In this document: piece by piece, positions 13,159-24,499 of the stretch
Layout of the letters: the number at the start of each line of letters is the position of its first letter
Numbering within the stretch: position 1 is the stretch's first letter
Assembly (NCBI RefSeq): GCF_910592395.1
Contig: NC_088320.1
Coordinates: 5,270,001-5,334,000 of the forward strand
Source of the DNA: Lineus longissimus
Lineage: Eukaryota > Nemertea > Pilidiophora > Heteronemertea > Lineidae
Direction: 5' to 3'
Length of the DNA stretch: 64,000 nt
Notes under the pieces: generated by a model
What the model saw: only the letters and a program-made list of their open reading frames with translations
The model's database searches: none
What the model was told of the DNA's origin: nothing
Position numbers and translations under genes: made by a program

Positions 13159-13378
13159 GTTGACCATAGACATCACCATTTTGGCTAGAACTTGAAATCC
13201 TCGAACAATCCGAACTCTTACAACGAAGTGAATGCCAATTTTAAGGAAGGGACTCTAATCCTTTTATTCCAGAAAAAACATCCTCCCAAGTTTTAAATAT
13301 GCATTTACTTCATTTTGAAGGAGTTTCTTATGCTTTAGGATTTCTCGTTCTAGCCAAGTTCGTGATGCCTATGGTCAA
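13159..13378. mobile_element. 220-bp foldback element (family E)
   Basis: The left arm begins gttgaccatagacatcacca and continues ttttggctagaac...aaatcct. The right end is the reverse complement of ttgaccataggcatcacg...ttggctagaac...aaatcct. Arms of about 42 bp match with few differences. A single related arm occurs at 36018-36075. No ORF lies inside. Confidence 0.7.
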
Positions 13379-14499
13379 TTCTTGCAAAGATGTGAAAAAA
13401 AATCCAAGTGGTTAAATATGAAGATAACCACTGTTAAGTCAGACTCATTGTCAAATATACAATACAGTTGAAACAAGATATAATCAAACCCGCTTTAGGC
13501 AAAACAAGCTTTTGTAAGTAGGGAGCGATCGAATAGAGAAATATCATTCCGAGCTATCCCAGACACTTCCATCAATAATTTAATATGTTCTAGTAAAGAG
13601 TTGTCATCCCACATGGGGATTCTTTCGAACGATTTCTTTTTCGCGATACCTTTGGGAAATTACTCCACCCAGGGCCATTTTATTTACCATTCGGTGTACT
13701 CCTTTATTTACATGTGTATCGTTAGATACAGCACTGAAAAACAGTAAAATACGGTAGCAGAAAATCTGTGGATGGGGAGTCAATCACGAAGTCACAAGAT
13801 GATAGCAACAATCTGATGACATCATTGCAAAAACATCATTGTTAAAATTAGGACCAGTCCATTTTTAAAGATATAAAACTCTCTAATTAAAATTTGATTT
13901 AAGATTTTGTCAATGAATGAATGAACCCGACCGTTTTTATTTTAAATTCTTCCCTCTTTCTATTGTCGGTATCACATTATTCGAAAATTACAATGGCAAA
14001 CTCAGCTCTACTTGCAAGACTTGCTCTAAATGACCTGATTTTGAACATCAAACACATTTTCAAAACAGTACAGCATCGTATGAATACCAGCAACCATCCC
14101 TCTCCCCGGCCACAGTACCCACAAAAAATGTCATTCTTGGGGATTTATTATCCAACCAGTAAAATGCGTGGTAAAATTTATGCTCACATTTCCAAAAATG
14201 CACGCAGTCACAATCTCTGACTGTAGTGTGGAAGACCGGATGACATCCATTCACCAGCAGCGATGGTAATAACCTGCCATAACCAAAACAAATGAATCTG
14301 GTACCCCTTCTAAGCCACATGTCATAAAAACCTGCTTTCTCGAAATTGACCTTGCTTGCCTGACATGCTGCTATACTTTCTCATATCGCCACAAAAAACA
14401 CAATCACAATTTTCAATTTGTATTTTGTCATTAGCCTCATCCAGCTGCAGCGAGCTTTCTCATTCAGCATTTCTGCTCTGCATGTCCACCAAGCATTGT
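13379..14499. other. Intergenic stretch, no gene seen
   Basis: AT-rich sequence. The open frames here (up to 99 codons) show no domain signature. Confidence 0.45.
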
Positions 14500-15290
14500 T
14501 TCCTTTCTATCGAGCTGCGTAATACCTTCATCAGTTCAGTGACTAACGGATTTGTTACTGCTCCTCTATTGACTTTAGGATGTCTGATATAGAAGCAAAG
14601 CACGTGAACATGAAAAGACATCTCTACGAGAAAGTGTGTTCGAAATCCGGATAAATGTATAGTTGCATCTTCCTCATCAATCGTTGTTTTTTTCTGCTAA
14701 ATCGCCTTCAGCACTTGAGGGACTAACGGATTTGTTGCTCGTCGCCCATACGTAAGCATGGTTAATACAGCACGAAACACAAGAAAGTACGTTTGTGTTA
14801 AGAAAGTTTGTGTTACGAGACACCGGTGTTGCAAGTGAATAGCCTTTCTAAATCATCGTTTCTTTATGAATAGTCAACAAATGCCTCCATCAGTTGAGGG
14901 ATTTGCACACTCTTGAAAATAAAGCTTTTTGAACTTCTGAAAAACCTTTTCAGCCAACACAAGCATGCACCCCCTACAGACTTACCTTTATCTTTATGAG
15001 TGTAAGTTCACTTTCTGTAGCTTAGTATTTAGTTAAGTAATAGAAAGGAGACTAGTACGTACAAAAGAGTGCGGAGATATCCGGAACCATGCCGTTGTAC
15101 TTTCTTTAACCATCATTGTTTCTTTTGTCAATGTCAGCCTGCCTTCTTTCAGTTCAGAAACTAATGGATCAGTACATGTACCTTCTCATCCAGACGTAAG
15201 CACGGCTTACAAAGAAATACGAAGAGACATAAAAATACATCTTATATAAAAGAATATGTTAAGAGATCCAGTTCATGCCGTAACTGCATT
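14500..15290. repeat. Series of about four diverged ~180-260 bp direct repeats
   Basis: A recurring block (tttcttt..., gccttca, cagttgaggactaacggatt and variants) has its core near 14531, 14711, 14889 and 15150. Spacing is about 180, 178 and 260 bp, and acgtaagcacgg-like text recurs downstream of two cores. Copies are strongly diverged. No coding potential is evident. Confidence 0.5.
14931..14980. mobile_element. Single arm of foldback family D
   Basis: The run ttctgaaaaaccttttcagc followed by caacacaagcatgcacccc matches the arms of the paired elements at 46395-46596 and 51356-51500. Confidence 0.55.
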
Positions 15291-15444
15291 GACATTGTAA
15301 TAACACATGATGATTGGAGTACGAGTATCGCGATGCTTTTACTAAGTAGAACAACCGTACCAAAAAAACTAACTACATTTGCCCAATCACGGATACTCCA
15401 ATCATTATTTCGAGGTAACCAGTTTTTGCAATGATTTGCATGGC

Positions 15445-15885
15445 TCAGACAGGGAGATACGTCAGTCTAGTTTCAGGCATGAGGGAGAAATCATGCTTTC
15501 TTTTCGATAGCATTAATGCTAACGTCCTCTGGCAGTAGCGACGTGCGCCGCGGATCAGCAATTTGTCTGTTATTACTGGGGGCGATTCCCACTCGTTAAC
15601 TGCAAATGTTCCTTCTTTCCGATATCGAAACAACTCAGGAGACCGCTTCACCATAGTTACCTTAATGACATTTTCCCAGCCAAAGCCATTGTGGAGCGTC
15701 CAAGTTCGAAATGTGCGAGACCTTTTATAACAAAGCGTTCCTAAACCAGCCTTGTTAATTTCCATGTCTTTCACGAGTGACGAGGCAAAGCGCTTTTCTT
15801 GTAGACCGTTCCTTTCACAGCTCAACTTCCTCGTCAATATATCGGCCATCACGCACATCTCAGACCTTTTAAGACGCACCAGCAT
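15445..15885 (-). CDS. Unrecognised 146-codon open frame
   Basis: A single uninterrupted frame on the minus strand, longer than its surroundings would usually give by chance. It reads as a basic soluble protein (for example KDMEINKAGLGTLCYKR) with no signal peptide, membrane segment or motif I recognise. It lies about 420 bp downstream (on the same strand) of the membrane-protein exon at 16305-16597. It could be a chance ORF. Confidence 0.15.
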   Translation of the reverse strand: MLVRLKRSEMCVMADILTRKLSCERNGLQEKRFASSLVKDMEINKAGLGTLCYKRSRTFRTWTLHNGFGWENVIKVTMVKRSPELFRYRKEGTFAVNEWESPPVITDKLLIRGARRYCQRTLALMLSKRKHDFSLMPETRLTYLPV

Positions 15886-16304
15886 TTTGAAATGCTTTCA
15901 TAGAATGTCAGAGATTTCATGAAATTTATTCCAACATGAAATTTACCATTTCCAACCGAAACACTGTCTCGTGACCATGGCCTAACTGATTTTGTCTTTG
16001 GGTTTTTTTTGTACATACAATGATGCCTCTAGTTACTCCTGGGTTTCGTTATTTAGCGATAAAGAGACACAAAATGCCAATTATACAGACATTCGGAAAA
16101 GCTCCCTTCTGGCATAAACTACAAATTATTTTGCTCCCTCTAGATCGTTTGATTAATACCCACTTAAGTACTGCCTTTAAGATATCTTTAAAGAAATTTG
16201 TATTTTGTATTTTAAATTAAAATCTACCAATCTTTATAAATGCATGTTAAGAACTTAACAGCTCACGTCAAGCATTGAAGTCGTTGTTTTGATAAACAAA
16301 CCAA

Positions 16305-16597
16305 TCACAGTAGCGACTCCTCCTCACAGCTGTCCACGTCCTCGGGGGTCTGTGTCCGCACTACCTCAGACGCATCGATTGTGACGTAACTATCCGAGGT
16401 TGCTTCCGATAGGTCCGATTCGTCAATATACTCCACGTTGTCCCGTCGCCGGTTCCGCCTTTTATAGCAACACTGTATCACTATGGCAACAATGACGAGA
16501 ATGAGGATGAGAGCGGCCGCGAAGATTATGAGGACTTCAGAGGGGAACATCCTCACTTCCCCCAAAATGAAATCGCCAAACTCCCCCTGATCAATGT
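16305..16597 (-). CDS. Last exon of an unidentified single-pass membrane protein
   Basis: A clean acceptor (acaatcacag) opens a 96-residue C-terminal exon. In order: a short acidic extracellular stretch (DIDQGEFGDFILGEV), a strongly hydrophobic helix (VLIIFAAALILILVIVAIVI), a CC plus basic stop-transfer (CCYKRRNRRR) and an acidic cytoplasmic tail with DNVEYIDESD, DSYVTID and a terminal EEESLL. This is type I topology. The tail offers Tyr sites and a terminal acidic Leu-Leu that could serve in sorting or signalling; this is inference. The exon enters in phase 1. Upstream exons should lie at higher coordinates, but I could not identify them. The family is not recognised. Confidence 0.6.
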
Positions 16598-16923
16598 CTG
16601 TGATTGTCATTAAAAACATCAACAAAGATATTAGGTTTACCTATCAGATATTCTCGATCTTGACGAAGTCACTTCACCACATGCCCATGAAAAAGCCAGT
16701 GTGGGTATTATGGAATTGGTGACCCCACTTCCCCCAAGATAGAATCGCCAAGTTCCACCTAATCGGTGTCCGTGATTGTCATCAACAAATATAGATTTAT
16801 CAATCCGAATTCATCTTGACGAAGTCCGCTTCATCAAATCATTTGTAGAAGCCGTTGTATAAACGTTTGATATCTTTAGTTCGCCAAAAATAAAATCTAG
16901 TTCACCATCTGTTATTTGCATCT
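16551..16923 (-). repeat. Three adjacent copies of an acceptor-plus-exon-start segment
   Basis: The acceptor and 5' end of the membrane-protein exon (16551-16613) recur at 16722-16783 and more divergently at 16878-16923. Translated in the same register they give DIDQGEFGDFILGEV, then DTD-stop-VELGDSILGEV with a damaged acceptor (cacg), then DGELDFIFGEL with an intact acceptor (aacag). Flanking intron text (cttgacgaagtc...cttca) is shared by the first two, so the unit is about 130-170 bp. Confidence 0.65.
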
Positions 16924-16929
16924 AAACAC

Positions 16930-19900
16930 CAAAGATTCACTGCTCACAACATTGTGTTTCTTTTACTTCCAGTAAGTATATCACAGTCTCCTCATGAGTA
17001 TTTCCCTCTATTCGTAACAGAAGTCAGACAGTTGTCAAGCGTATCCAGTCAAATTTTTATCATCAATTATAATGTCATCTATACCTCAAACAAGACCGCA
17101 GACACTGTGTCCCTTTTTTGTTGAAATGCTCTCCGCAAACACGAAGTTTCTTCTTGTGGATAATGCCATCCGTATCCTGTCAATTACTTGGCATTGTTAG
17201 TTCACCAGCAAGTTTCTGATTGGGCGCCTTTATGATGTTTTGCAAGGAACAACAGTTGGTCTCCCGCAGCGAACGTCAAATAAGATACTGAAGATTAATC
17301 CTGAATGGTCTAATGGAAAATGTCCATATTGCAGGAAACTCTACTCAACGTCATGTTGTTAGCATTGTACTATGGATTAAGGGTATTGTTAGTATAAATC
17401 GCTAAGCGAAACACAACAACATTTTTGTTACTATGGCTACCCGTTATTTAAAAAAAACTCTACCCGTCGCCTTTTATCATTATGTTGTTGAAAGTAGTTG
17501 GCAACATCTTCGACGAAACTGCTTAAATTTCTGGGCAGCAAAAAAAGGCGTGAATAATTTACGACGCAGTTCTCACAAAAGAGCAACAGGCAAAAGAAAC
17601 GCTGATGTCGTACAAAACCTGTATTTGTCTTTTCCAGAGACAAACCAGGTTTAAGAGGAATACCAGTTCTCTATCAACAGTTACTCCATACCGGTCAATG
17701 CCAACTAAGGATATGAACGTCCTACTCACAATTCCCCTGACAACCACCGTTTAGAAAGACAACGACCACACGCCAAGGGTTCACGAAAATATGATCGTTG
17801 AAAATTATTTCACGGACACACTTCTTCTTTACGATGGGACGATGCCTCTATTCCACTGCAACACGCTGCTTCTTAGCAAAGAACAACATCATGAAATAAT
17901 CATATCGCTCCCTGTAGAGATTCTGAAGTAATTGCAATTCTACAAGCGTCATTCGGATGTCTTTTGTTCCAATCAGTAGGGATACGACGCGATGTCTTTT
18001 CTGTCTCCGTAGAGGTTCACCGAGCATGAAAAATCTACGAAGCAGAAGCAGTGACTGTTTTTGTAGACATCCAATTGCAAGCAAACCAAAACTGTGCTAG
18101 GAATGCTTGCATTTTACAAGTCAATGTTTTTTCCTTTTAGAAACGCCGTTATTGTTGTCGTTGTTAATAATTATATCATCCAAGAGATCCGCGTTTAGAA
18201 TATTCCACATGCCAACCTACGGTTTTTCTTTTATAGACACCCGTTGTTGTTGTCGATGTATATAAACTATGCTCAGTTGTCATGGCAGTGAAACCAATGA
18301 GAGTGCTTCATCTGTATAAGTTTATTACACAGGCTGATCGTGTGGCTTCAACGCATCTATATTCCTTGTGTAGGTCTTAGAATTTCGTCCTTTGACTCTC
18401 GTTTATACTCTGAATACTTGTGCCTGGTGTAGGGCTGATCAAACAACTGAGAGAAAATGTCAAAAGGGTGTTAAAAGTGTAACAAAGCTAAGTGAATTTC
18501 CTCACCACTGATCCAAAGATAACTTTTCCTCTGTCTTCTGAACTAAATCCACTCCCTAGAATACATAACAATATGGTGTTGTTCTGCTCATTTACTTCCC
18601 GCAAAAGCTTATTGAATTGAATGAGAATCTTAGGTGTTCAACTTTTAACGTCAATGTGATGTGTATACGTAAGGCCCCTTTTAAATTCCGTGAGCTTCCT
18701 CCTGAAATGCCTTTAATTTTGCGATTATTCCTTGTCAAAATGAAGTTTGTCTTTTTGGCTAGTTGTCTGCGTTCTCTGCTTCTGTTATTTTAATCAGTAT
18801 GTACTATTTACCTAATTAGTAGCTAAAAAGGCTTTCTCTTCGGTGCCGCAAAACAAAATGACTTAATAACTGAAATTGCATGCCTGGCCTTGAAATGTCA
18901 AGCCAATATATAGTATGTCAGACTTCTACTTATTCTTCGATGCCTTTATATATCAAGCTACAAGATTACTTTGAATCCGTTGCTCTTTGATTAAGTTTCA
19001 CGTATTTAAGACTTAGACCCGTCTGCATTGCCACGGGCTAAAAGGCGTCAAAGAACCTCGCAGCATTGTGTGAACAATCTGATGAACAGACATGCGTGAT
19101 CAAGGTAAACTCCGGTCCATCCGCGATAGGTGAGTTGGATCATGACCAGTGGATCTACACAGTAGCAGAGGTATACACTGGATTCTACACCACCGCAAGC
19201 TTAAAACCAGTATATACATCCAGGAACCAAAACGAAAATTAATCCCTTATTCATCTATGCCAGAATCGAGACAACGATCGTCTTACTTCGGATCAGAGGC
19301 GATAAAGCCTCACGAAACAGAGATCTATCGGAAAATATGGAAAGTTGCAACAGGCTCCTGATTTCCAGATTTCAGTGAACATCTTTAGGGTAATACCCTG
19401 CTTTGTTCGGCAAGAAGACGGCTTTGCTCCACACATGAAAGATCCCTGTGAGATACTACATACTTTTGTGAGATTAATGTACTATTCAGTTGACTTCGTC
19501 AGCTATACGTTGTACACACTTCCTATTTTGTTTGTATCCTCTCTACCCTGATACTATATTCGAGTTCTAACTTTCTGATTAAAATGTACAGTTAACATTC
19601 ATCAGCTTTACGTTGTACACACTTCCCATGTTTTACGTATCCTAAAAAAATCCACAAAATTCCTTTCTGAAATGAGAACACTCTTTGTTAATCATTCCTC
19701 AATCAGTGCCTACTGAATCTGTTCAAGATCACCAACTTCGAAGCGGCCAACTGACTACCAATACATCTCATTTAGAGATCGGAAATGTACATTACGCATC
19801 GAACTATTAAATAGCCGAACGAGAGTTGCTCCTATTTGAAATGTATTCCCCTACAGGTCAGAAGGACACGCTTTGCCAAAGAGAAATATTAATGTGCCGT

Positions 19901-22085
19901 TCCCACACCCGAGCAGAATTGTTAATGGCTCTAATCCTCACGTGTTTCAAGAATGTCCATGATCGTTAACCAAATGTGGAGGTGGAGAACTTGGTGTCAT
20001 CCGTCCGCAACGCACCTGAACCATCTCCAATTTGGTCTCCTCGGCGACAATCAGCGCACTGCTAGGTTTCTGAAAGCAACAATTGATAGATTAGAGTCAT
20101 CACCAAAGCCGACAGCGCAAGTACAGTACCATCATCATAGGCGTACGCTTCACTCACTGGTCCTCTTCGTGTGGGCGGCCGCTCCGTTGAGAGTCTTCGT
20201 AATCTAACACCTGAAAGAAATCAAAGAACTCGGTGCACAATGCATGAGGTAGCCACAGAGAATGTTTAGAATGATCACTGGCAACACTAACAAGAACAAT
20301 TATTTTACCCTATGATGTGTTTGCCCCCCCCCCCCCCTCCCAAACGACGAAAAAAACACTGATGCCAGGCATTATATAACACTGACTTTTGGATGATACC
20401 TGTACTTTGATAAAGACGAAATGTTGGTGGGGCTGACCCCCTCCCCAAATATAGGAAAAACTCATCTCTGTCTCATTTCATTACGCATTTTTGAGATGAC
20501 CCCTTGCCAATCACCAAAATAAGCATCCTACTATGCACTGTTTACCGGTACATGTAGTAATATTCCAAATCAAGTATCAACAATTTAAACCACAATATTT
20601 ATCAATCATTTATAGGGAGAAAAAAAACATGCATTAAAAATGGTCAACATTTTCCACAATTGCCGTGGCGGATTAGTTTACAGTATTTATCATATACTGT
20701 ATTTGATATCAATATTCTCATACTGTTTTCGACCGTTTCCGCAAAGTTCCACGGATTTCGCAGTTTCCGCGTATTACGCTAAATTGCAATGCCCGCATTA
20801 CCGTGGTAGACATCAATTTGTCTCAAAAAGAATTAGAAAATAATCTGATGCACATTAATCATCTTCCCATGGCACTCCATACAGTTTATTATTTAAGCAT
20901 GCAGATTAAAATGCTTTCAGTTATATTCCACTATGTTCTCTTGTGCTCATCAATCAAACCCGATTGTATTTTTTTTCGCGAAGAAATAATAAATAATGTA
21001 AATCATTTATAAATATTCAATTACTGCCAACATAAAAGAGACGGCATGGTATGGCTTGTTAAAAGTAATTTAAATGCATCCTCATCCAGTGCGCAGAAAT
21101 CTTAACATTAAGTACAGGGGCGTAGGTTGGAAAATGGCCCTTGGAGTTTTTCAGCAATATGAAAAACCATTAATTTTAGCAATATAGACATAGACTAGAG
21201 ATTTTTTAGAATATCAAAAACCTTTTAGTGATTTTCATTTTTCCGATTAATGTCGCCGGGTTTCATATAAGTGTTGGCCGAAAACTTTCAAATGTTTTTT
21301 TTAAGTGATGAAACATCAAAACGTTCTCCCGAAATGTACACAGTGGCATTCTTTTCAGTTTGGAACCCTGTCGAGTATAAGGATGGAGACATGGATATCT
21401 CTGTCTGCGTTAATAAATGTCCTAATCAAAACATGCTACTGAATATCTCAAATAACAGTCGTATTTCTACCTTTGGTATATAGAGGTTGTCCTCCAAGTA
21501 ATACACTAAGAAATACTGTCGAACTAATGCTGTCCCCTGCCTTTCATCAGCATCGTCGAACCATGCATATAAATGAAATTGAAAAAGAAGAAAATGGTAT
21601 TGTCATTATCTTGGTGAAAGTGACCGACAGGGCCTAATCCTTTCATTATCTGTGATGGACCATCGGATCCTCGGCGCCATAATCAACATGAAAGGTGTTT
21701 TGTCCATGGGACAAGATGGAAAAGGAAAAGAATTCTTCAAAGATATCTAGAAAGGAAAGGTGGGAGATTTGGCCGGCTGGTCTTGATTATCACCAGCTTA
21801 TCTGATGAGTGAGGATTTTTTTGGGGAAGCACTCTTTTCTCTTCGGAATTGAAGATGCGAAGGCATAACGTGGTCAACTACGAGTTTTGTAAAAATTAAG
21901 TTAGTTAAAACAGAAATTTCTTGTTGGATTACTTACTAGAAAAATGGACAAGGCATCTATATAACTTAACGAGAGGCAAGATTTTCCTGACTGTGATCGT
22001 AGAACACGACCGCTATCTGTTATGCCTTGCCCGATCTACTCCAGCTCTATGATGTCATTGTGTATGAAAGTGTTCAAATTGTTTT
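16930..22085. other. Intergenic or intronic stretch, no gene seen
   Basis: AT-rich. The only repetition noticed is a loose pair at about 18130 and 18230 (tttttcttttatagacacc and gttgttgttgtcg words). No convincing exons. Upstream exons of the 16.3-kb membrane protein may hide here. Confidence 0.4.
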
Positions 22086-22090
22086 CAAAA

Positions 22091-22940
22091 ATGTCTTGAG
22101 CTGTCATTTGAAGGCACCCAGGGTGAGTCCGAATGTCAATATTAACAACAATATGAACATTTTCAAATTATTTTCAAAACTTCTCTTGAGCTGTCATTTG
22201 AAGGCACCCAGGGTGAGTCCGAATGTCAATATTAACAACAATATGAACATTTCCAAATTATTTTCAAAACTTCTCTTGAGCTGTCATTCGAAGGCACCCA
22301 GGGTGAGTCCGAATATCAATATTAACAACAATATGAACATTTCAAATTATTTTCAAAACTTCTCTTGAGTTGTCATTTGAAGGCACCCAGGGTGAGTCCG
22401 AATGTCAATATTAACAACAATATGAACATTTTCAAATTATTTTCAAAACTTCTCTTGAGCTGTCATTTGAAGGCACCCAGGGTGAGTCCGAATGTCAATA
22501 TTAACAACAATATGAACATTTCCAAATTATTTTCAAAACTTCTCTTGAGCTGTCATTCGAAGGCACCCAGGGTGAGTCCGAATATCAATATTAACAACAA
22601 TATGAACATTTTCAAATTATTTTCAAAACTTCTCTTGAGTTGTCATTTGAAGGCACCCAGGGTGAGTCCGAATATCAATATTAACAACAATATGAACATT
22701 TTCAAATTATTTTCCAAAATGTTCTTGAGCTGTCATTCGTATGACACTGGCAATATTAACTAAGATATAAAAATGTTCTAATTTTTTTCAAACATTTTCT
22801 TGAACTGTCATTTAAAGGCACCCAGGGTGAGTGCGAATGACAATATAAACTAAGATGTGAAAATTTTCCAATTTTTTTCAAACATTTTCTTGCGCTGTCA
22901 TTTGAATGACAATATTAACTAAGATATAAATTTTTTCTAA
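22091..22940. repeat. 90-bp tandem satellite with three-unit higher-order pattern
   Basis: Seven near-identical units start at about 22094, 22184, 22274, 22363, 22453, 22543 and 22633, followed by three strongly diverged units to about 22940. Each carries cttgagctgtcatttgaagg, cacccagggtgagtccgaat and tattaacaacaatatgaaca. Diagnostic differences repeat every third unit: (catttg, gaatgtc, ttttc), (catttg, gaatgtc, tttcc), (cattcg, gaatatc). The third unit lacks one base, so it is 89 bp. Because 90 is divisible by three, the array stays open as a repeated 30-residue peptide until the 1-bp loss. I read that as a by-product, not a gene. Confidence 0.92.
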
Positions 22941-23407
22941 TTTTCTCATTTTCGCCCACATCGCTTACTAAAAATACGGTTTTGTCGCTGCAAGACGTGT
23001 ACTACGCTTTTCCAAACGATTCGTTCTTACAAAAGTATTTGTTTTGCTTCTCCTGCAGCGCAGTTATCCTGCATTGTTTACGTTGCAGCGTTTAGAAAGG
23101 AGCGATATTTTTGATGGAAGCCCTTCGAGCTGAACTGTCCATACTATTCCGGGCATCAGATAAAGAAGCCCTATGGGTACCATGGATAATCTGAAAAAAT
23201 ACCCGAATAAATACGAGATGCAAGAATCAATAAAGACTGACTAGTGGCAACATTGCTGAATGACAATGACAAAGCTCTGGGGATGTAGGGAAAATGAATA
23301 AGGTCATAACTATCTTAACTAAAGAATCTTATCAGAACCGTATCTGGATTTTCGACCTGCGAAGCGAACATTTTCGCGGGTGTTTTATTTTCACGGATAT
23401 TGCAAAT

Positions 23408-23537
23408 AGGGAGTTTTCGCAAATTTCTCGAAACGCCAACTTGAACGACTATCGCATTGTTCGACCTCCTGATGACGATGTCGAACAATGGGATAGACGT
23501 TCACGTTGACGTTTTGGAACTTTGCGAAAACTCTCTA
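23408..23537. mobile_element. 130-bp foldback element (family C)
   Basis: The left arm, gggagttttcgcaaatttct onward to attgttcgac, pairs along almost its whole length with the right arm, which ends tttgcgaaaactctcta. The arms are about 57 bp, the centre is tiny, and TA flanks the left end. A single arm of the same family is at 56670-56725. Confidence 0.8.
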
Positions 23538-24019
23538 ATAACATCGATACGCGAATACAAAGTACGCTAAAAGATTGCTTTGATTGGAAAACTGGGTAAA
23601 ACTGGCGTATTTCACCAAAACTATAAACCCAAATCTTCTAACTTTAACAAGTAATAACATTTTAAAGATCAAAGTTGACCTTAACAGGATTATCCAAAAA
23701 TGTTCTTATACGACGTCAGATTCGAACGAAGATCTTTGACTGTATCAAATGCGCTGTGTTTGATGGATTGGAATTCTTAAAGTTCTAATTTAGACCTAAG
23801 AAAGATTCAAAGCGTGTATGCTGTTTGAAGCCTAATTTATTGAAGATGCACCTTTTGTACAAAAGCAACCCGACCTCCATTCAAACAAGATTTTACGTAA
23901 TGTGTCGCTGGTTCTGAAATGCCTTTGAAAGCCATGCAGGTTGTCACGCAACACATGTAATGTCTCCTGCATAATCAGCCGTGCATGAAGCAGCTGTGGC
24001 GCGTCCTTTCGAATATCGG

Positions 24020-24310
24020 TTTACATACTCTTCGTACACCCTTGTAGATCATTAGGTTATTTTGCCACTGCCTTTGCAGTTAAAAGAATTCAGACCTAGC
24101 CCAGTCTATTGTCTTTAAAAAATACCCGCTCGCACCGATGCCAAATTTTTATTTTTCTACAGTCTTATCAAAGAGTCATCAGGGCAGATATTGATAACAT
24201 CGACCCCCACAAAACACCTTTGCAGGATGGTCGAAAGGCATTAACCGACAAGCCGGGGCGAATAAACGGAATGGTAAGGGTAGTTAAGCTACTGAAAACG
24301 GTTTACAGGT
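24020..24310. repeat. Dispersed repeat, fullest copy in the window
   Basis: It contains the blocks found separately at 897-975 and 3825-3955: ccagtctattgtcttt, cccgctcgcaccgatg, cttatcaaagagtcatcagg, gacccccacaaaac and gccggggcgaataaacgg. A 128-codon open frame (24109-24495) overlaps it. I treat that frame as incidental, since the other copies do not preserve it. Confidence 0.55.
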
Positions 24311-24499
24311 TTTTCTGCCAACCCAGGACTCATTTCAATATGGTGTCATCACCTCAAGAAACAGACAATCCTAACCACATTTCGGCCACAGGTAGCCGAG
24401 ATCAATGCTTTTCCAATTTCTTTCATTTCATTACCTGTATTCATCAATACGCAAAAAAAACATTTACATTTTCCGACAATTCTGCGGTAGAGTAGGTTT

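Noticed and set aside
22027-22763. Two open frames of 113 and 132 codons with a repeated 30-residue peptide
   Set aside because: They are generated by the 90-bp satellite whose unit is a multiple of three. The frame breaks at a 1-bp loss, and there is no sign of codon-level constraint.
22091-22940. CRISPR-like array
   Set aside because: The units are directly contiguous with no variable spacers, and this is animal DNA. It is an ordinary satellite.
24109-24495. A 128-codon frame
   Set aside because: It overlaps a dispersed repeat whose other copies do not keep the frame.
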